From the NCBI GenBank assembly GCA_016710235.1, contig JADJLG010000001.1, positions 1-64,000 on the forward strand: DNA of 64,000 nucleotides, written 5' to 3'. How positions within the stretch are numbered: position 1 is the stretch's first letter; the number at the start of each line of letters is the position of its first letter. The notes beneath the pieces were generated by a model. It was not told where the DNA came from and made no database searches. It was given only the letters and a program-made list of their open reading frames with translations. The DNA is from Saprospiraceae bacterium. Its GTDB lineage: Bacteria; Bacteroidota; Bacteroidia; Chitinophagales; Saprospiraceae. Position numbers and translations under genes: made by a program. Shown here in pieces: positions 46,299 through 55,421 of this stretch.

Positions 46299-46363
46299 AT
46301 TTTTCTCAAAATTGGCCTGTTTTAAGCCTGTGGAAGCTCTTATTTCTTAAGCAAACTATTTGA
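46283..46363 (+). pseudogene. IS1182 transposase C-terminal end fragment
   Basis: In the plus frame this reads HKKDPNFSQNWPVLSLWKLL and ends at TGA 46361-46363. That is homologous to YKKDPNFSQNWLVLSLWESL at the end of the transposase whose gene ends at 42859, but in the opposite orientation. It also keeps the CAAACTA end of the IS. It is a truncated second copy. Confidence 0.7.
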
Positions 46364-46493
46364 CCTCCAACATAATGTTGCCTTTATTGGTCAAATAACT
46401 CAGTCAATTGAATCTTTATGGTATTTTATGTATTTGGATACATTAAAAAAGGTATATTTACAGTCTGATGTGGTCGCATTTATACATTGAACT

Positions 46494-46997
46494 ATGAAAA
46501 ACAACATTTTATTTGCAATACTCTGTACAACATTAATAATTAGTTGTGCCAAAGAAAATAAAAGCGAAGATAAAATTACATTTACTGGAATAACGAAGAC
46601 TGATATTCAGGGATATATTATCTCAAAAGACAGTACAGACTGGAATTTTAATGATTTATGGATTGATCAAGAAACAAATCTATTTACTTCAAGAAATAAT
46701 AGAAATTGCCTAAATACATTGGACTATAACATAATTGCATCACCAAATCCCAATAACGGAATCTTTATGATATCAACTGTAATGCCAAAAACTTCATTGG
46801 CAGAATTTAGACTTGTAGATGAAAAATTTAATAAATTAGTTTCATTAGATTCAATTTTTACAAAAGACACATTTAACTACAAAAGAATACAAATTAACGT
46901 TACTTCATTTAATCAAAAAGGAATCCTTAGGTTGTATTATAAAATGATTGAAAATAACTGTGAAGCTATTGGTCATGGTGATATATTAATTGAATAA
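46494..46997 (+). CDS. Hypothetical lipoprotein with T9SS-tail-like motif
   Basis: A 167-residue protein with a lipoprotein leader (LIISCAKEN; Cys at about residue 18). The middle has IIASPNPNNGIFMISTVMP, which resembles the start of a type A T9SS sorting domain (PNPxxG followed by strands), followed by about 70 residues of strand-rich sequence including FRLVDEKFNKLVSL. A C-terminal pair of Cys is not visible. A protein that is both lipidated and sorting-domain-like is unusual, so the motif could be accidental. It is in the accessory island and has low-GC codon use. Confidence 0.55.
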   Translation: MKNNILFAILCTTLIISCAKENKSEDKITFTGITKTDIQGYIISKDSTDWNFNDLWIDQETNLFTSRNNRNCLNTLDYNIIASPNPNNGIFMISTVMPKTSLAEFRLVDEKFNKLVSLDSIFTKDTFNYKRIQINVTSFNQKGILRLYYKMIENNCEAIGHGDILIE

Positions 46998-47182
46998 CAA
47001 TAACCTGTATTCAACAGCAATTTGACAAAATGTCGGATTATGTTTTAAACTCAACTCGTGTTTTTTAAGTTAACTTTACAAATTATTTTATCTTATGAGC
47101 TACGAATTTCGTCTCATCGCCTTCCCTCCAGTCGTTTTAAATCATACAAAAATTGAAATTACCAACAATTAAGGATATTACT

Positions 47183-48256
47183 ATGACAGCTGGAAAAATA
47201 TTCCTTTTAATTTGCTTGACAATTTTTGCTTCCTGCAAAGGACAAGAAAAAACAAACACAACTAAAGACCCAAATAATTCCACTTCAAGCCCGAGAATAA
47301 TTAGAAACTTTAAAGCTGTTGCCATTGCCCCTGATTTTGACACTACTTTAGTCAGCCAATATATTCGCAGTATTTTTCAAGACTCGAAAGGGAATTTATG
47401 GTTTGGTACATTAGGAGAAGGCGTTGTGAGATATGATATAAAAACGTTGACCTACTTTTCTTATCCCGATAATTTTATTAACAACTCCGTTTTTGCCATA
47501 AATGAAGATAAAAATGGAAATATTTGGTTTGGAACCGATCAAGGGCTTTACAAATACAATGGAAAAGTATTTAGAAATTACAAACAAAAAGATGGTTTAA
47601 ATCATATTGAGATAAGCCGAAAAGGAATTCATGTCGACAAATCAGGTACAATTTGGATAGGAACTCATGGTGGAGTCTACCAATATGACCCTACTGCCGA
47701 TAACAATGGGGAACAATGCATCAATCTATTTCCATTACTTCCATCAATAGATGTTGCAGGTATAATGGAAGACAACAATGGCAATATTTGGTTTGCTACT
47801 TCTGATAAAGGTGTCTTCAGGTACAATGGGTTGACGGTTGCCAATTTTAATGAGAAAAAAGGTCTAAGTGATAACTATGCAGGTGGTATTGCACAAGACC
47901 AAATAGGCAATATGTGGTTTACAATGAAAAACGGTATTTGCAAATTTGATGGAAATAATTTTACAGAATACACTCCTAAAGACGGCTTAGGCGGTACAGA
48001 GTTTTGGGGAATAAATATTGAACAGTCAGGTGTTGTTTGGGTCACAGCCCGAGGAAGTACGACGAGATTCGACCCTTCCATTCCATTGCCAAACACAAAA
48101 GCCTTTACAGTTTTTACACCGGATGATGGTTTGAATTGTTGCGTACAAAGTATGTACCAAGATAAATCTGGCAATATGTGGTGGGGTACAGGAGCAGGAC
48201 TCTTTCGATTTGATGGCAAACGATTTTACCAGGTTAAACAAATGGGTCCTTGGTAA
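47183..48256 (+). CDS. Beta-propeller lipoprotein (two-component-regulator propeller type)
   Basis: A 357-residue protein from the ATG at 47183. The leader ends TIFASCKGQ (Cys at about residue 15). The rest consists of seven blades of the two-component-regulator propeller family, each with a W(F/I)GT-like core: LWFGTLGEG, IWFGTDQGL, IWIGTHGGV, IWFATSDKG, MWFTMKNGI, VWVTARGST and MWWGTGAGL. Only one propeller is present and there is no Y_Y_Y, transmembrane or histidine-kinase domain, unlike hybrid sensor kinases. It is probably a surface-exposed or periplasmic ligand-binding lipoprotein. It follows the accessory island and ends near a gap. Confidence 0.75.
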   Translation: MTAGKIFLLICLTIFASCKGQEKTNTTKDPNNSTSSPRIIRNFKAVAIAPDFDTTLVSQYIRSIFQDSKGNLWFGTLGEGVVRYDIKTLTYFSYPDNFINNSVFAINEDKNGNIWFGTDQGLYKYNGKVFRNYKQKDGLNHIEISRKGIHVDKSGTIWIGTHGGVYQYDPTADNNGEQCINLFPLLPSIDVAGIMEDNNGNIWFATSDKGVFRYNGLTVANFNEKKGLSDNYAGGIAQDQIGNMWFTMKNGICKFDGNNFTEYTPKDGLGGTEFWGINIEQSGVVWVTARGSTTRFDPSIPLPNTKAFTVFTPDDGLNCCVQSMYQDKSGNMWWGTGAGLFRFDGKRFYQVKQMGPW

Positions 48257-48967
48257 ATTACTCAACTAGCAGACAATGCAGAGTTGAAAATAAAGCTCAT
48301 AATAAACCAAACATTCGACGTCTTAAGGGCAAATATTTGGAGCTAGCAGATATAGCTGTACACTTGTAAATCCAATGACTAACTTTACAAATATTTGGGA
48401 ATATCTTAGCCAATTCATTTCTCTTCATCAAACCTACACTGCAAATTGAGAATTATTTATACTAGAAAAAAATCATTATTCTTATAGCTAGATTATGTAT
48501 GCTTATTTCAAATACATTTTATATCATGCAGGTATTTCAAGATTGTACTTATTGGCAGGTTAGCTAAAACTTTAAATGTAAGGGCTTCTTAATCGGTAAG
48601 CCAATAATTTATGGTACCATTTCTAAACCCTTCGAAGCAATCGTCAAATGAAGGATAAATCAATTTTGCACGAAGATTTATTGATAATTTTTTTAAACAA
48701 TTGGTAAAGCAAATCGGGTGTGCTTCAAGTCATGGAGATATAAAAATTCTTTATAACATCGCAATCGCACATTTCAAATGCATATGATTTTAAATGGATG
48801 AGCAGATCATGTCTGCTGTAAAATCCAATGTCCGAAGGTCACTAATTGATCAAGGTTTGTAGCATGCTCATTACCTTGCAGCCATTGTTACTTACTCATT
48901 GACAACGCAGTCTTTATTTTAACCGGTCAAAATTTAAAAATTCCTATCCCCCTACAGGGAGGATTAT
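48257..48967. other. Intergenic gap, no feature recognised
   Basis: About 710 bp of AT-rich sequence between the propeller lipoprotein and phaC. I see no gene, tRNA, terminator or recognisable repeat. A possible short hairpin GGCTT/AAGCC lies at 48584-48603. It could be former coding DNA in decay. Confidence 0.5.
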
Positions 48968-50020
48968 TTAAGATCTTTCCATCACCCATTTAGCTACCGC
49001 CGGTGCCAATTCCTTTTGAGATTTTGCACCTACAAAAACTCCTATATGACCTCCCGGAAAAGCATACTCTTGCTTGTCTTTAGAGCCTATTTTGTCCATT
49101 ACAGCTATTGTTGATTCATTTGGAATGATATTATCTTCTGTAGCATACACATTGAGGAAAGGCAATGTCATTTTCTTGAGATCCACTTTTTCTCCATTCA
49201 TCTCAAATTCGCCTTTGATCAATTTATTATCCCGGAATAGATCTTTGATATACTTGCGATACATCTCGCCGCTTAGGTCTGGACAATCCGCCTTCCATTT
49301 TTCCATACGCAAGAAATTCATGATTTTATCACGATCTTCCATCATATCCATGACACCAAAATACTTTGCAATATCCATACTTGGCTTCAACATACTGAAT
49401 GCGCTGTTGAGCATATTGGCACTGATGATTCCTTGAGTATCGACCATGGTATCTACATCTACATACTTGGTCCATTTGTAGAGCATATTACAGTTCGTAT
49501 CATTAAAATCGTAAGGTGCAACATATGTAGTCAGGGTTTTCAATTTCTCTGGGTGCAGGGAGGCAAAAATCATGCTGAATAAACCACCCTGACATATACC
49601 CATTTTATGGATTTTATCTACTTTGTGTTTCTTACGGATAAAATCAATAGCATCATTCATGTACCCAAGTATATAATCTTCCATAGTCAGATATCGATCT
49701 GCTTTGGTTGGATAACCCCAGTCCATAATGTAAATATCCAAGCCTTCCTCTAGCAATTTTTTCATCAAACTGCGATCAGGTTGAAGGTCCAGAACATCAT
49801 GACGATTCATGATCGCAAATGATACCAGTACCGGAATTTTGCATTTGGCTGGCGTGTCCCTATGATAATGATAGAGCTTCACCTTGTCTTGCTGCCATAC
49901 CAATTCTTTGGGAGTGACAGCTACTTCTACTGATTCTATCGATGCGAGGGTCTTATATCCTTTTTGGATTTTGGTAGATATTTCTTGAACTTCGTTGAGA
50001 ATAGATGCTGTATTGAACAT
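48968..50020 (-). CDS. phaC: Class III polyhydroxyalkanoate synthase, catalytic subunit
   Basis: A 350-residue alpha/beta-hydrolase. The nucleophile lies in GICQGG at 141-146 (C143), which replaces Ser in a lipase-type box; Asp296 (ATEDNIIP) and His325 (FPGGHIGVF) complete the triad. The stretches DIYIMDWGYPTKADRYLT and EDYI are typical of class III/IV PhaC, and the length of 350 residues suits class III. It polymerises (R)-3-hydroxyacyl-CoA at the granule surface in complex with PhaE. A terminator lies upstream between it and phaE, and a TACTTTTG -7-like box precedes the ATG. Confidence 0.92.
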   Translation of the reverse strand: MFNTASILNEVQEISTKIQKGYKTLASIESVEVAVTPKELVWQQDKVKLYHYHRDTPAKCKIPVLVSFAIMNRHDVLDLQPDRSLMKKLLEEGLDIYIMDWGYPTKADRYLTMEDYILGYMNDAIDFIRKKHKVDKIHKMGICQGGLFSMIFASLHPEKLKTLTTYVAPYDFNDTNCNMLYKWTKYVDVDTMVDTQGIISANMLNSAFSMLKPSMDIAKYFGVMDMMEDRDKIMNFLRMEKWKADCPDLSGEMYRKYIKDLFRDNKLIKGEFEMNGEKVDLKKMTLPFLNVYATEDNIIPNESTIAVMDKIGSKDKQEYAFPGGHIGVFVGAKSQKELAPAVAKWVMERS

Positions 50021-50058
50021 TTCGTTTTTTTTGAATGGACAAAAGTAAGCTTATTTTT

Positions 50059-50092
50059 AAAAAAAAAGCCAGTCAAAAATTCTGACTGGCTT
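50059..50092 (-). terminator. Strong terminator between phaE and phaC
   Basis: On the minus strand, a 10-bp stem (complements 50066-50075 and 50083-50092) with a 7-nt loop is followed by a nine-T tract. It lies 20 bp after the phaE stop and about 40 bp before the phaC start, so phaC is probably transcribed separately. The plus-strand U-tract is short. Confidence 0.9.
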
Positions 50093-50111
50093 TTCAAATT
50101 CTTTCAGTAAT

Positions 50112-51557
50112 TTATTTTTTCTTTGTACTTGCCTTTGGAGCAGGATCAGAAGCTGCAGATTGTTGAGACTTAGCTGTTTCAAACATTTTCTCAAGATTTC
50201 TGTACATTTTCTTTAAGTCATAAAGATTCTTGTACACCTCATCCATCTCAGTTCTAGTGGCTACAGGAATATTGGCAAATAAAGTTTTCTCCATCTGACC
50301 ATCTATAGCGGATTTGATTTTCAATTGAAGACTGCTGACTTCAGTCATTAATTTGCTATAAGAATCCGATTGAAACAAATTGGTAAACACGTCATCTCCT
50401 ATCATCAACCATTCTTGGTACAGCTTCACTATGGAATCAATTTCTTTACCTTCTTTGAGGTTTGTTGCAACTTTTGTCGCCAATGTATCCATCGCCTTTG
50501 TAGCATGTTGATAAATCATGTACTGTAGTTCGCTATTTTTTATAGAGAATTCCATCATTTGATCCGCGATTTGATTCCAATCTTTTACAGTCTTCACACT
50601 GTCGTTCTCGTTGATCACCTTCGACAATGGAGAGATTGCATTATCGAACGCCTGTTTCCAATTAGAATACATGTTCATCATATTACTGAATGGATTGGCT
50701 GTATTGGACTGGAATTGGTTGAATTGGGATTTCATTCCTTCATAATTATGAAGGCCGGCCTCAGCAGCTTGTTTCATCATATTGACGAACTGAACATTCA
50801 TTTGTTCTACCATTTTCTGGCTACCATCTGGCATAAATTTGAAGAATCCATCTACGAATGTTTTGAACTTTTGAGTATCCATCATTGACATAAACATTTC
50901 ATTATTGAAAGTTTTGTCTTGCATGCTTTTGAACATTGGCATCCACAATTCGAAGAATTTACTCAAATTCGATTGCATATCTTTCATTCCTTTGAAAGAC
51001 TCAGCAGAAGTCATGTTATTAAATGACTTTGTCCATTCTCCATAAGCTTGATTCATCATATCAAAATACTGCTTAGTGTAGTTACTCCAGTTATTGATAT
51101 ACTCATTTGCCATATTCTGGTTAGAATAGTTGAACGGATTGCCATTCATCATATTCATCCATGGATTTTGATTCATCATATTCTGGTTCTGATTCATCCA
51201 GTTTTGCCAATTAGAAAACCAATCTTGAGTCTGCTGATTTGAATTGGTGAACTGGAAGGCATTCTTTGCATAGTTCATTTGATTTTCGAACCATTGATTG
51301 AAATAATTTTGAGTATTTTCAGATTGATTTTTCATTTCTTTTGTTGTTTTTTCCAAATTTGAAATAGAATTTTCCAGAATACTTTTTTGACTGTCAACGC
51401 TGTCTTTGTATAGTTTATAGCCTTTGTCAAGAGACTCTTGCGCTACAGGGAAGTCTTTTGTCAGTTTTTTAGTATATTCTACGGCATTTGCGACGAAATT
51501 AGCCTGGTTTTCAAGGATTTGATCAAGAATTCCGTTGGTTTTATTTGATTCAGCCAT
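50112..51557 (-). CDS. phaE: Class III PHA synthase subunit PhaE
   Basis: A 481-residue, highly helical protein, longer than the roughly 360 residues of well-known PhaE proteins. Residues about 100-200 are rich in Asn, Gln, Met and Trp (QNWMNQNQNMMNQNP). The C-terminal PhaE-type region includes AAEAGLHNYEGMKSQF, then WNQIADQMMEFS and VATRTEMDEVYKNLYDL. It is needed by class III PhaC for activity and granule association. A Lys/Ala tail (ASDPAPKASTKKK) ends it. Its placement beside phaC and phaJ supports the call. Confidence 0.85.
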   Translation of the reverse strand: MAESNKTNGILDQILENQANFVANAVEYTKKLTKDFPVAQESLDKGYKLYKDSVDSQKSILENSISNLEKTTKEMKNQSENTQNYFNQWFENQMNYAKNAFQFTNSNQQTQDWFSNWQNWMNQNQNMMNQNPWMNMMNGNPFNYSNQNMANEYINNWSNYTKQYFDMMNQAYGEWTKSFNNMTSAESFKGMKDMQSNLSKFFELWMPMFKSMQDKTFNNEMFMSMMDTQKFKTFVDGFFKFMPDGSQKMVEQMNVQFVNMMKQAAEAGLHNYEGMKSQFNQFQSNTANPFSNMMNMYSNWKQAFDNAISPLSKVINENDSVKTVKDWNQIADQMMEFSIKNSELQYMIYQHATKAMDTLATKVATNLKEGKEIDSIVKLYQEWLMIGDDVFTNLFQSDSYSKLMTEVSSLQLKIKSAIDGQMEKTLFANIPVATRTEMDEVYKNLYDLKKMYRNLEKMFETAKSQQSAASDPAPKASTKKK

Positions 51558-51608
51558 TTTAGTAAAATAATTTGTTTATGAAAAGATTAAAATTGTAATA
51601 TTGCGACG

Positions 51609-51643
51609 CAAAGATAAGGTATTAGTAACTCATTAATTGTCAA
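51609..51643 (-). promoter_or_regulatory. Candidate promoter of phaE
   Basis: On the minus strand TATCTTTG (complement of 51609-51616) exactly matches TAnnTTTG. A TTG (complement of 51641-51643) stands 24 nt upstream, longer than the usual 19-21 nt. It lies in the phaE-phaJ divergent intergenic region, about 50 bp upstream of the phaE start. Confidence 0.45.
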
Positions 51644-51665
51644 CAAATTATTAAATTTATTGAAT

Positions 51666-52079
51666 ATGCTACAAATAGGAGATCAATTTAAGCATACTTT
51701 CGCTTATTCTCAGTCGGATGTAGACACTTTTGCCCGGGTTTCGGGAGATACCAATCCACTTCATATCGACCCTGAAGCTGGTAAAAATAGCATGTTCGGG
51801 AAGTGTATAATTCATGGATTTTTAGGTGGGGCAGTGTTTACGAAGATTTTTGGAGCACTCTGGAAAGCTGATGGTCATGTCTACTTGAAGCAGACTATGC
51901 AGTGGCTCAGACCCATGTTTGTCGATACGGATTATCAAGCAGTGATAACCGTAAAAGAGGTGTATAAAGAAAAAAATCGTGTCTTGTACGATTGTAGCAT
52001 TTTTGAACTCAGCAGCGGCGAACAGGTGTTTACAGGTGAAGCGCTTCTGATGAACAAGAAGCAATACATCTGGGAATAA
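51666..52079 (+). CDS. phaJ: (R)-specific enoyl-CoA hydratase-like (PhaJ/MaoC)
   Basis: A 137-residue MaoC-type hot-dog-fold protein from the ATG at 51666 (TTG at 51660 is also in frame). The catalytic pair is D28 and H33 in RVSGDTNPLHID, the R-hydratase motif. It converts trans-2-enoyl-CoA to (R)-3-hydroxyacyl-CoA, linking beta-oxidation to PHA synthesis, which explains its position divergent to phaE. PhaJ and MaoC-dehydratase relatives share this motif, so the name phaJ rests on context. Confidence 0.85.
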   Translation: MLQIGDQFKHTFAYSQSDVDTFARVSGDTNPLHIDPEAGKNSMFGKCIIHGFLGGAVFTKIFGALWKADGHVYLKQTMQWLRPMFVDTDYQAVITVKEVYKEKNRVLYDCSIFELSSGEQVFTGEALLMNKKQYIWE

Positions 52080-52291
52080 TTGTCAGGATCTTGAATTTAT
52101 GTCTAATTGGCACCATACAAAGGTGTAGTTTGGATGAATTTCACTTCAAATAGGCGAGCAAAACTGAATGTTGGTACCTACTGAAATGATTTTTAAGCTG
52201 GGTCCAATTGGCAACAAAAAATTAAATCCGATTAAAATTTAGCTCGCCAAGACTTTGGGTTAATCTTTCAATTTTATACCTACTGCACAGA

Positions 52292-53245
52292 ATGATGAAA
52301 ACAGCAAGCTCTGAAAATCAATTAACAGGACTGTACAGCAAAATCACATTGTTAGTTATTTCAGTAATATGCCTAAGCTCCATCATATCACCTCCTATTG
52401 CTTTATTGCTTGGCATCATTTTCGCTCAATTCATTAAACATCCATTTCCGGAAACCACTAAAAAAGCAACTAACTGGCTCCTGAAAATATCAGTAATTGG
52501 ATTAGGCTTTGGAATGACAACTACCAGTGCTATACAAGCCGGCAAAGAAGGATTTATTTTTACCCTATTTACGATTTTCGGAACACTCTTATTGGGTTAC
52601 ATTCTTGGAAAAATATTCCGAGTCGATAAAACGATTTCATTTCTCATCTCAGGTGGAACAGCCATATGTGGTGGCAGCGCAATAGCTACATTTTCTCAGA
52701 TCGTAAAAGCTAATCCTGATCAGATAAGCATTGCCTTAGGCGTTATTTTTATTCTCAATTCCGTTTCCCTTTTCATTTTTCCTACTTTAGGACATTTAAT
52801 GCATATGTCTCAAAGTGATTTTGGTTTGTGGTGTGCCATTGCCATACACGATACGAGCTCGGTGGTAGGTGCCTCGGCTAAATATGGTAATGAAGCTTTA
52901 GGGACCGCCACTACAGTAAAACTAGCAAGAGCATTATGGATCATTCCCATTGCTTTATCAAGCTCATTCTTATTTAAACAAAAAGATCTAAAAATTAAAA
53001 TACCTTATTTTATTGGTTTGTTTATTTTAGCAATAATTGCCAACACCTATATTCCTGCAGCTCATAACCTAAGTCCTATTATTGTCAAATTAGCAAAAGC
53101 TGGACTAACACTGACCTTGTTTTTGATAGGTACAAATCTTTCATACAAACTTATAAAATCAGTTGGAATTTCTCCCATTTTCCAAGGTACGATATTATGG
53201 ATATCAATTTCTGTATTTTCGCTTATTGCGATTCTGTTATTCTGA
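52292..53245 (+). CDS. YeiH/UPF0324 family membrane protein
   Basis: A 317-residue integral membrane protein with about 9-10 helices. SGGTAICGGSAIATFSQIVKA at about 128-147 and AIHDTSSVVGASAKYG near 188-203 are signatures of the YeiH family. Members are putative sulfate or sulfonate exporters, related to TauZ. The family's substrate is not firmly established. It stands alone between the PHA locus and an insertion sequence. Confidence 0.85.
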   Translation: MMKTASSENQLTGLYSKITLLVISVICLSSIISPPIALLLGIIFAQFIKHPFPETTKKATNWLLKISVIGLGFGMTTTSAIQAGKEGFIFTLFTIFGTLLLGYILGKIFRVDKTISFLISGGTAICGGSAIATFSQIVKANPDQISIALGVIFILNSVSLFIFPTLGHLMHMSQSDFGLWCAIAIHDTSSVVGASAKYGNEALGTATTVKLARALWIIPIALSSSFLFKQKDLKIKIPYFIGLFILAIIANTYIPAAHNLSPIIVKLAKAGLTLTLFLIGTNLSYKLIKSVGISPIFQGTILWISISVFSLIAILLF

Positions 53246-53869
53246 GATAAGAAATTCGAATTTGAAATTCCCAATATTTTTTTGGTACATGGTAGCAATT
53301 ACATTGCAATAAAAATCAAACTTCAATTACAATCTGGGAAATGGTTAAAACAATATGACATGCAGTGAATTTCAAAACACAGGACAACGCTTTGCTCCAA
53401 TACAGAAAAAGCAAAAATAAAAGGTCCCATTTACTATCCGTTTCATCGCATGTAATTCCTTAATCGTATATTCAATACTGATCCTGAATATAACAAGAAC
53501 TTTAATACAATCATGGCTGCGGTTTATCATCCATAAGTTAGCAATATATAAAATTTTATAAATTTCTTTTGTTCTATAATCCATAATAAAATGCAAGGTT
53601 GGAATCAGCTAATTCAATCTACAAGTTACTACTGGTGCAATCCATTCAAATTTCAAATTTGAGAACTCAGTATACTACAATGCACATTATTGGAGTAGCC
53701 TCCTTTGCAGGATCGCTCCGAATGCACAAATCAAGTACAACATTGAAGCACAAATCACTTTATAATTCAGCATCAAAGGCTATGAAGTTACAAACATACC
53801 CAGCCCAGCTTACACAAAATTGAATTATGACTACGTTGATCTCATTCTTGCATTTTATAACAATTCATT
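53246..53869. other. Intergenic, decayed; no gene recognised
   Basis: About 620 bp before the IS66-type element. A short frame near 53685 (HIIGVASFAGSLRMHKSS) faintly resembles the GSLRxxS nucleotide-binding start of NADPH-dependent FMN reductases, but it breaks within 50 codons. I treat it as at most a relic and see no other feature. Confidence 0.4.
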
Positions 53870-53877
53870 AAATAAAG
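53870..53877. repeat. Left target-site duplication of the IS66 element
   Basis: AAATAAAG at 53870-53877 is repeated exactly at 55414-55421, on the other side of the element. An 8-bp duplication is characteristic of IS66-family transposition. Confidence 0.9.
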
Positions 53878-55413
53878 GTAACTACTTAGGTCAAAGGTAA
53901 GGTAAAAATACCTTCAGCAAATAGAGATTTTATCCAATCGAGCACATTCACTGAGTTTTTTCTTAAAGTGATTGTTATGGAGGAAATACGCATATAGTAT
54001 TTCGCACCTTCCAGAGATCTAAAGCATCCAGCCACTTTTTGTTTTGTTTTGCAATGGCGAATATCGCGTTCTGCTTGATTGTTTGTAAATGGTATTAAGT
54101 TGCTGAAGGCAAATCCCAATACAGATTCCTTATATTTAATTAGTCTGTTGATTAAGTTCAATCCTTTTGAATTTTTAATTCGACCTCTGTAACTTGTTCT
54201 TCTTGGTGGCGGTTCTTCATGAATTCCTTGTCGTAGTATTTTGTTATAGTCAAGAAGTATTTGTTTTTTATTTTTCTTATTTTTAGCTATCGGTGAATTA
54301 TGTAGTTCTAATAAATATTTTTGAAATCGAAAAGCCCACTTTGATTTATCTTCTATTAATGCATTGAGTTCCCTTATGAGATGTGCTCCGCATATTACAT
54401 GTTTAACTTGTTCTAATGTAAAATAGCTAGACCAGCAATCATGCACTAGTATTCCTTTATAATATGGTAATATGGAAGCTTCATTTCGAATTGCTTTTTG
54501 ACCTCTTTTCTCGTTTATAAACTGGTGAGTTAGTTTGTCAGTCGATACTACATGATTCCAATAATTTTTTACCATTGATATTAACTCCTGTTTCATCCGC
54601 ATGCACTAATTTGCTATTCAGTAAATGTTCTTTTACCTGATCTTCTGTTGGTTTCATTAAGTTATAAGATTGTTTCAACCAATTGATAATACTGGATTCG
54701 TTTATTCTGATCTGATATAGATCTTCCATCAACTGGACAATCTTTGCCAGTGGAATTTTATAATTTACACTCATTATTACACATACAGCCTTTATGGTTG
54801 AACCACCTGCGTCGGCGCTTGTATGTGATTTGGAAAATGTCCGGCAGTTATAGCCTGACAGTACGGACATATACATTCTTTACGTTGATATTCTATTATC
54901 CGGATCTCCTGGGAGGAATATCAAATTCTTGTCTTGTTTCAATTATTACACCTTTGACTTTTGTAAGATCTGCTCCACATTGACATCGTTTCGGTTCCAA
55001 AACTATAACCTCATCCACAAATTCTACTTTATCTAAAGTCTTTCCCTCGTGACCCTTTTGCCCACCTGAATTCTTATTCTGTTTCCTGGTAAATGCACTC
55101 TTTATCTTCTTAGTCTTGTATAGGTCCGAAGAAGGAGGCATATGACTATTTTTACTATTTTGCTTATTTTTAAGTTCTAATACCTTTATTCTCTCCTTTA
55201 GTATTGCATTCTCCACTGAAGCTGGGCATTCTCTGCTCTAAGTTCAACTACTTCTTGCCGTAGTTTATTTAATTCTAATAATATTTCTTCTAATTTATGG
55301 ATAACTTGAATCTTTTGATGAGTATTGATTCAATTATCTTCTATTGGTAGGAACACAAATATACCTATTTTTTAATTCCGAGATAAAATATTATTTTTGA
55401 CCTAAGTAGATAC
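53878..55413 (-). mobile_element. IS66-family insertion sequence (1536 bp)
   Basis: Ends are inverted repeats: GTAACTACTTAGGTCAAAGG on the left and complement GTATCTACTTAGGTCAAAAA on the right, 17 of 20 matching. The element is flanked by 8-bp AAATAAAG duplications. It carries only the tnpC-like transposase and no tnpA/tnpB, as in the ISBst12-like subgroup. The transposase has several frameshifts, so the copy is probably immobile on its own. Confidence 0.9.
53886..55345 (-). pseudogene. IS66-family transposase, multiply frameshifted
   Basis: Homology runs through different frames: LRQEVVELRAENAQLQ, then NSKNSHMPPSSDLYKTKK with GGQKGHEGKTL and CQCGADLTKVKG, then YQRKECICPYCQAITAGHFP, then LVHADETGVNINGK, then STDKLTHQFINEKRGQKAI and HDCWSSYFTLEQVKHVICG, and NLIPFTNNQAERDIRHCKTK. 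These are the IS66 zinc-finger-like and DDE core stretches. At least four frame breaks exist; one is an extra A in GGTAAAAAA. No intact start is visible at the N terminus. Confidence 0.85.
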
Positions 55414-55421
55414 AAATAAAG
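55414..55421. repeat. Right target-site duplication of the IS66 element
   Basis: Exact copy of AAATAAAG found at 53870-53877. Confidence 0.9.

Noticed and set aside
48257..48967. Noncoding RNA gene in the gap before phaC
   Set aside because: Only one short hairpin was seen; there is no promoter-terminator pair.
53599..53823. Possible NADPH-dependent FMN reductase
   Set aside because: Only a faint GSLR-like motif is present; the frame stops after about 75 codons and lacks the flavin-binding body.
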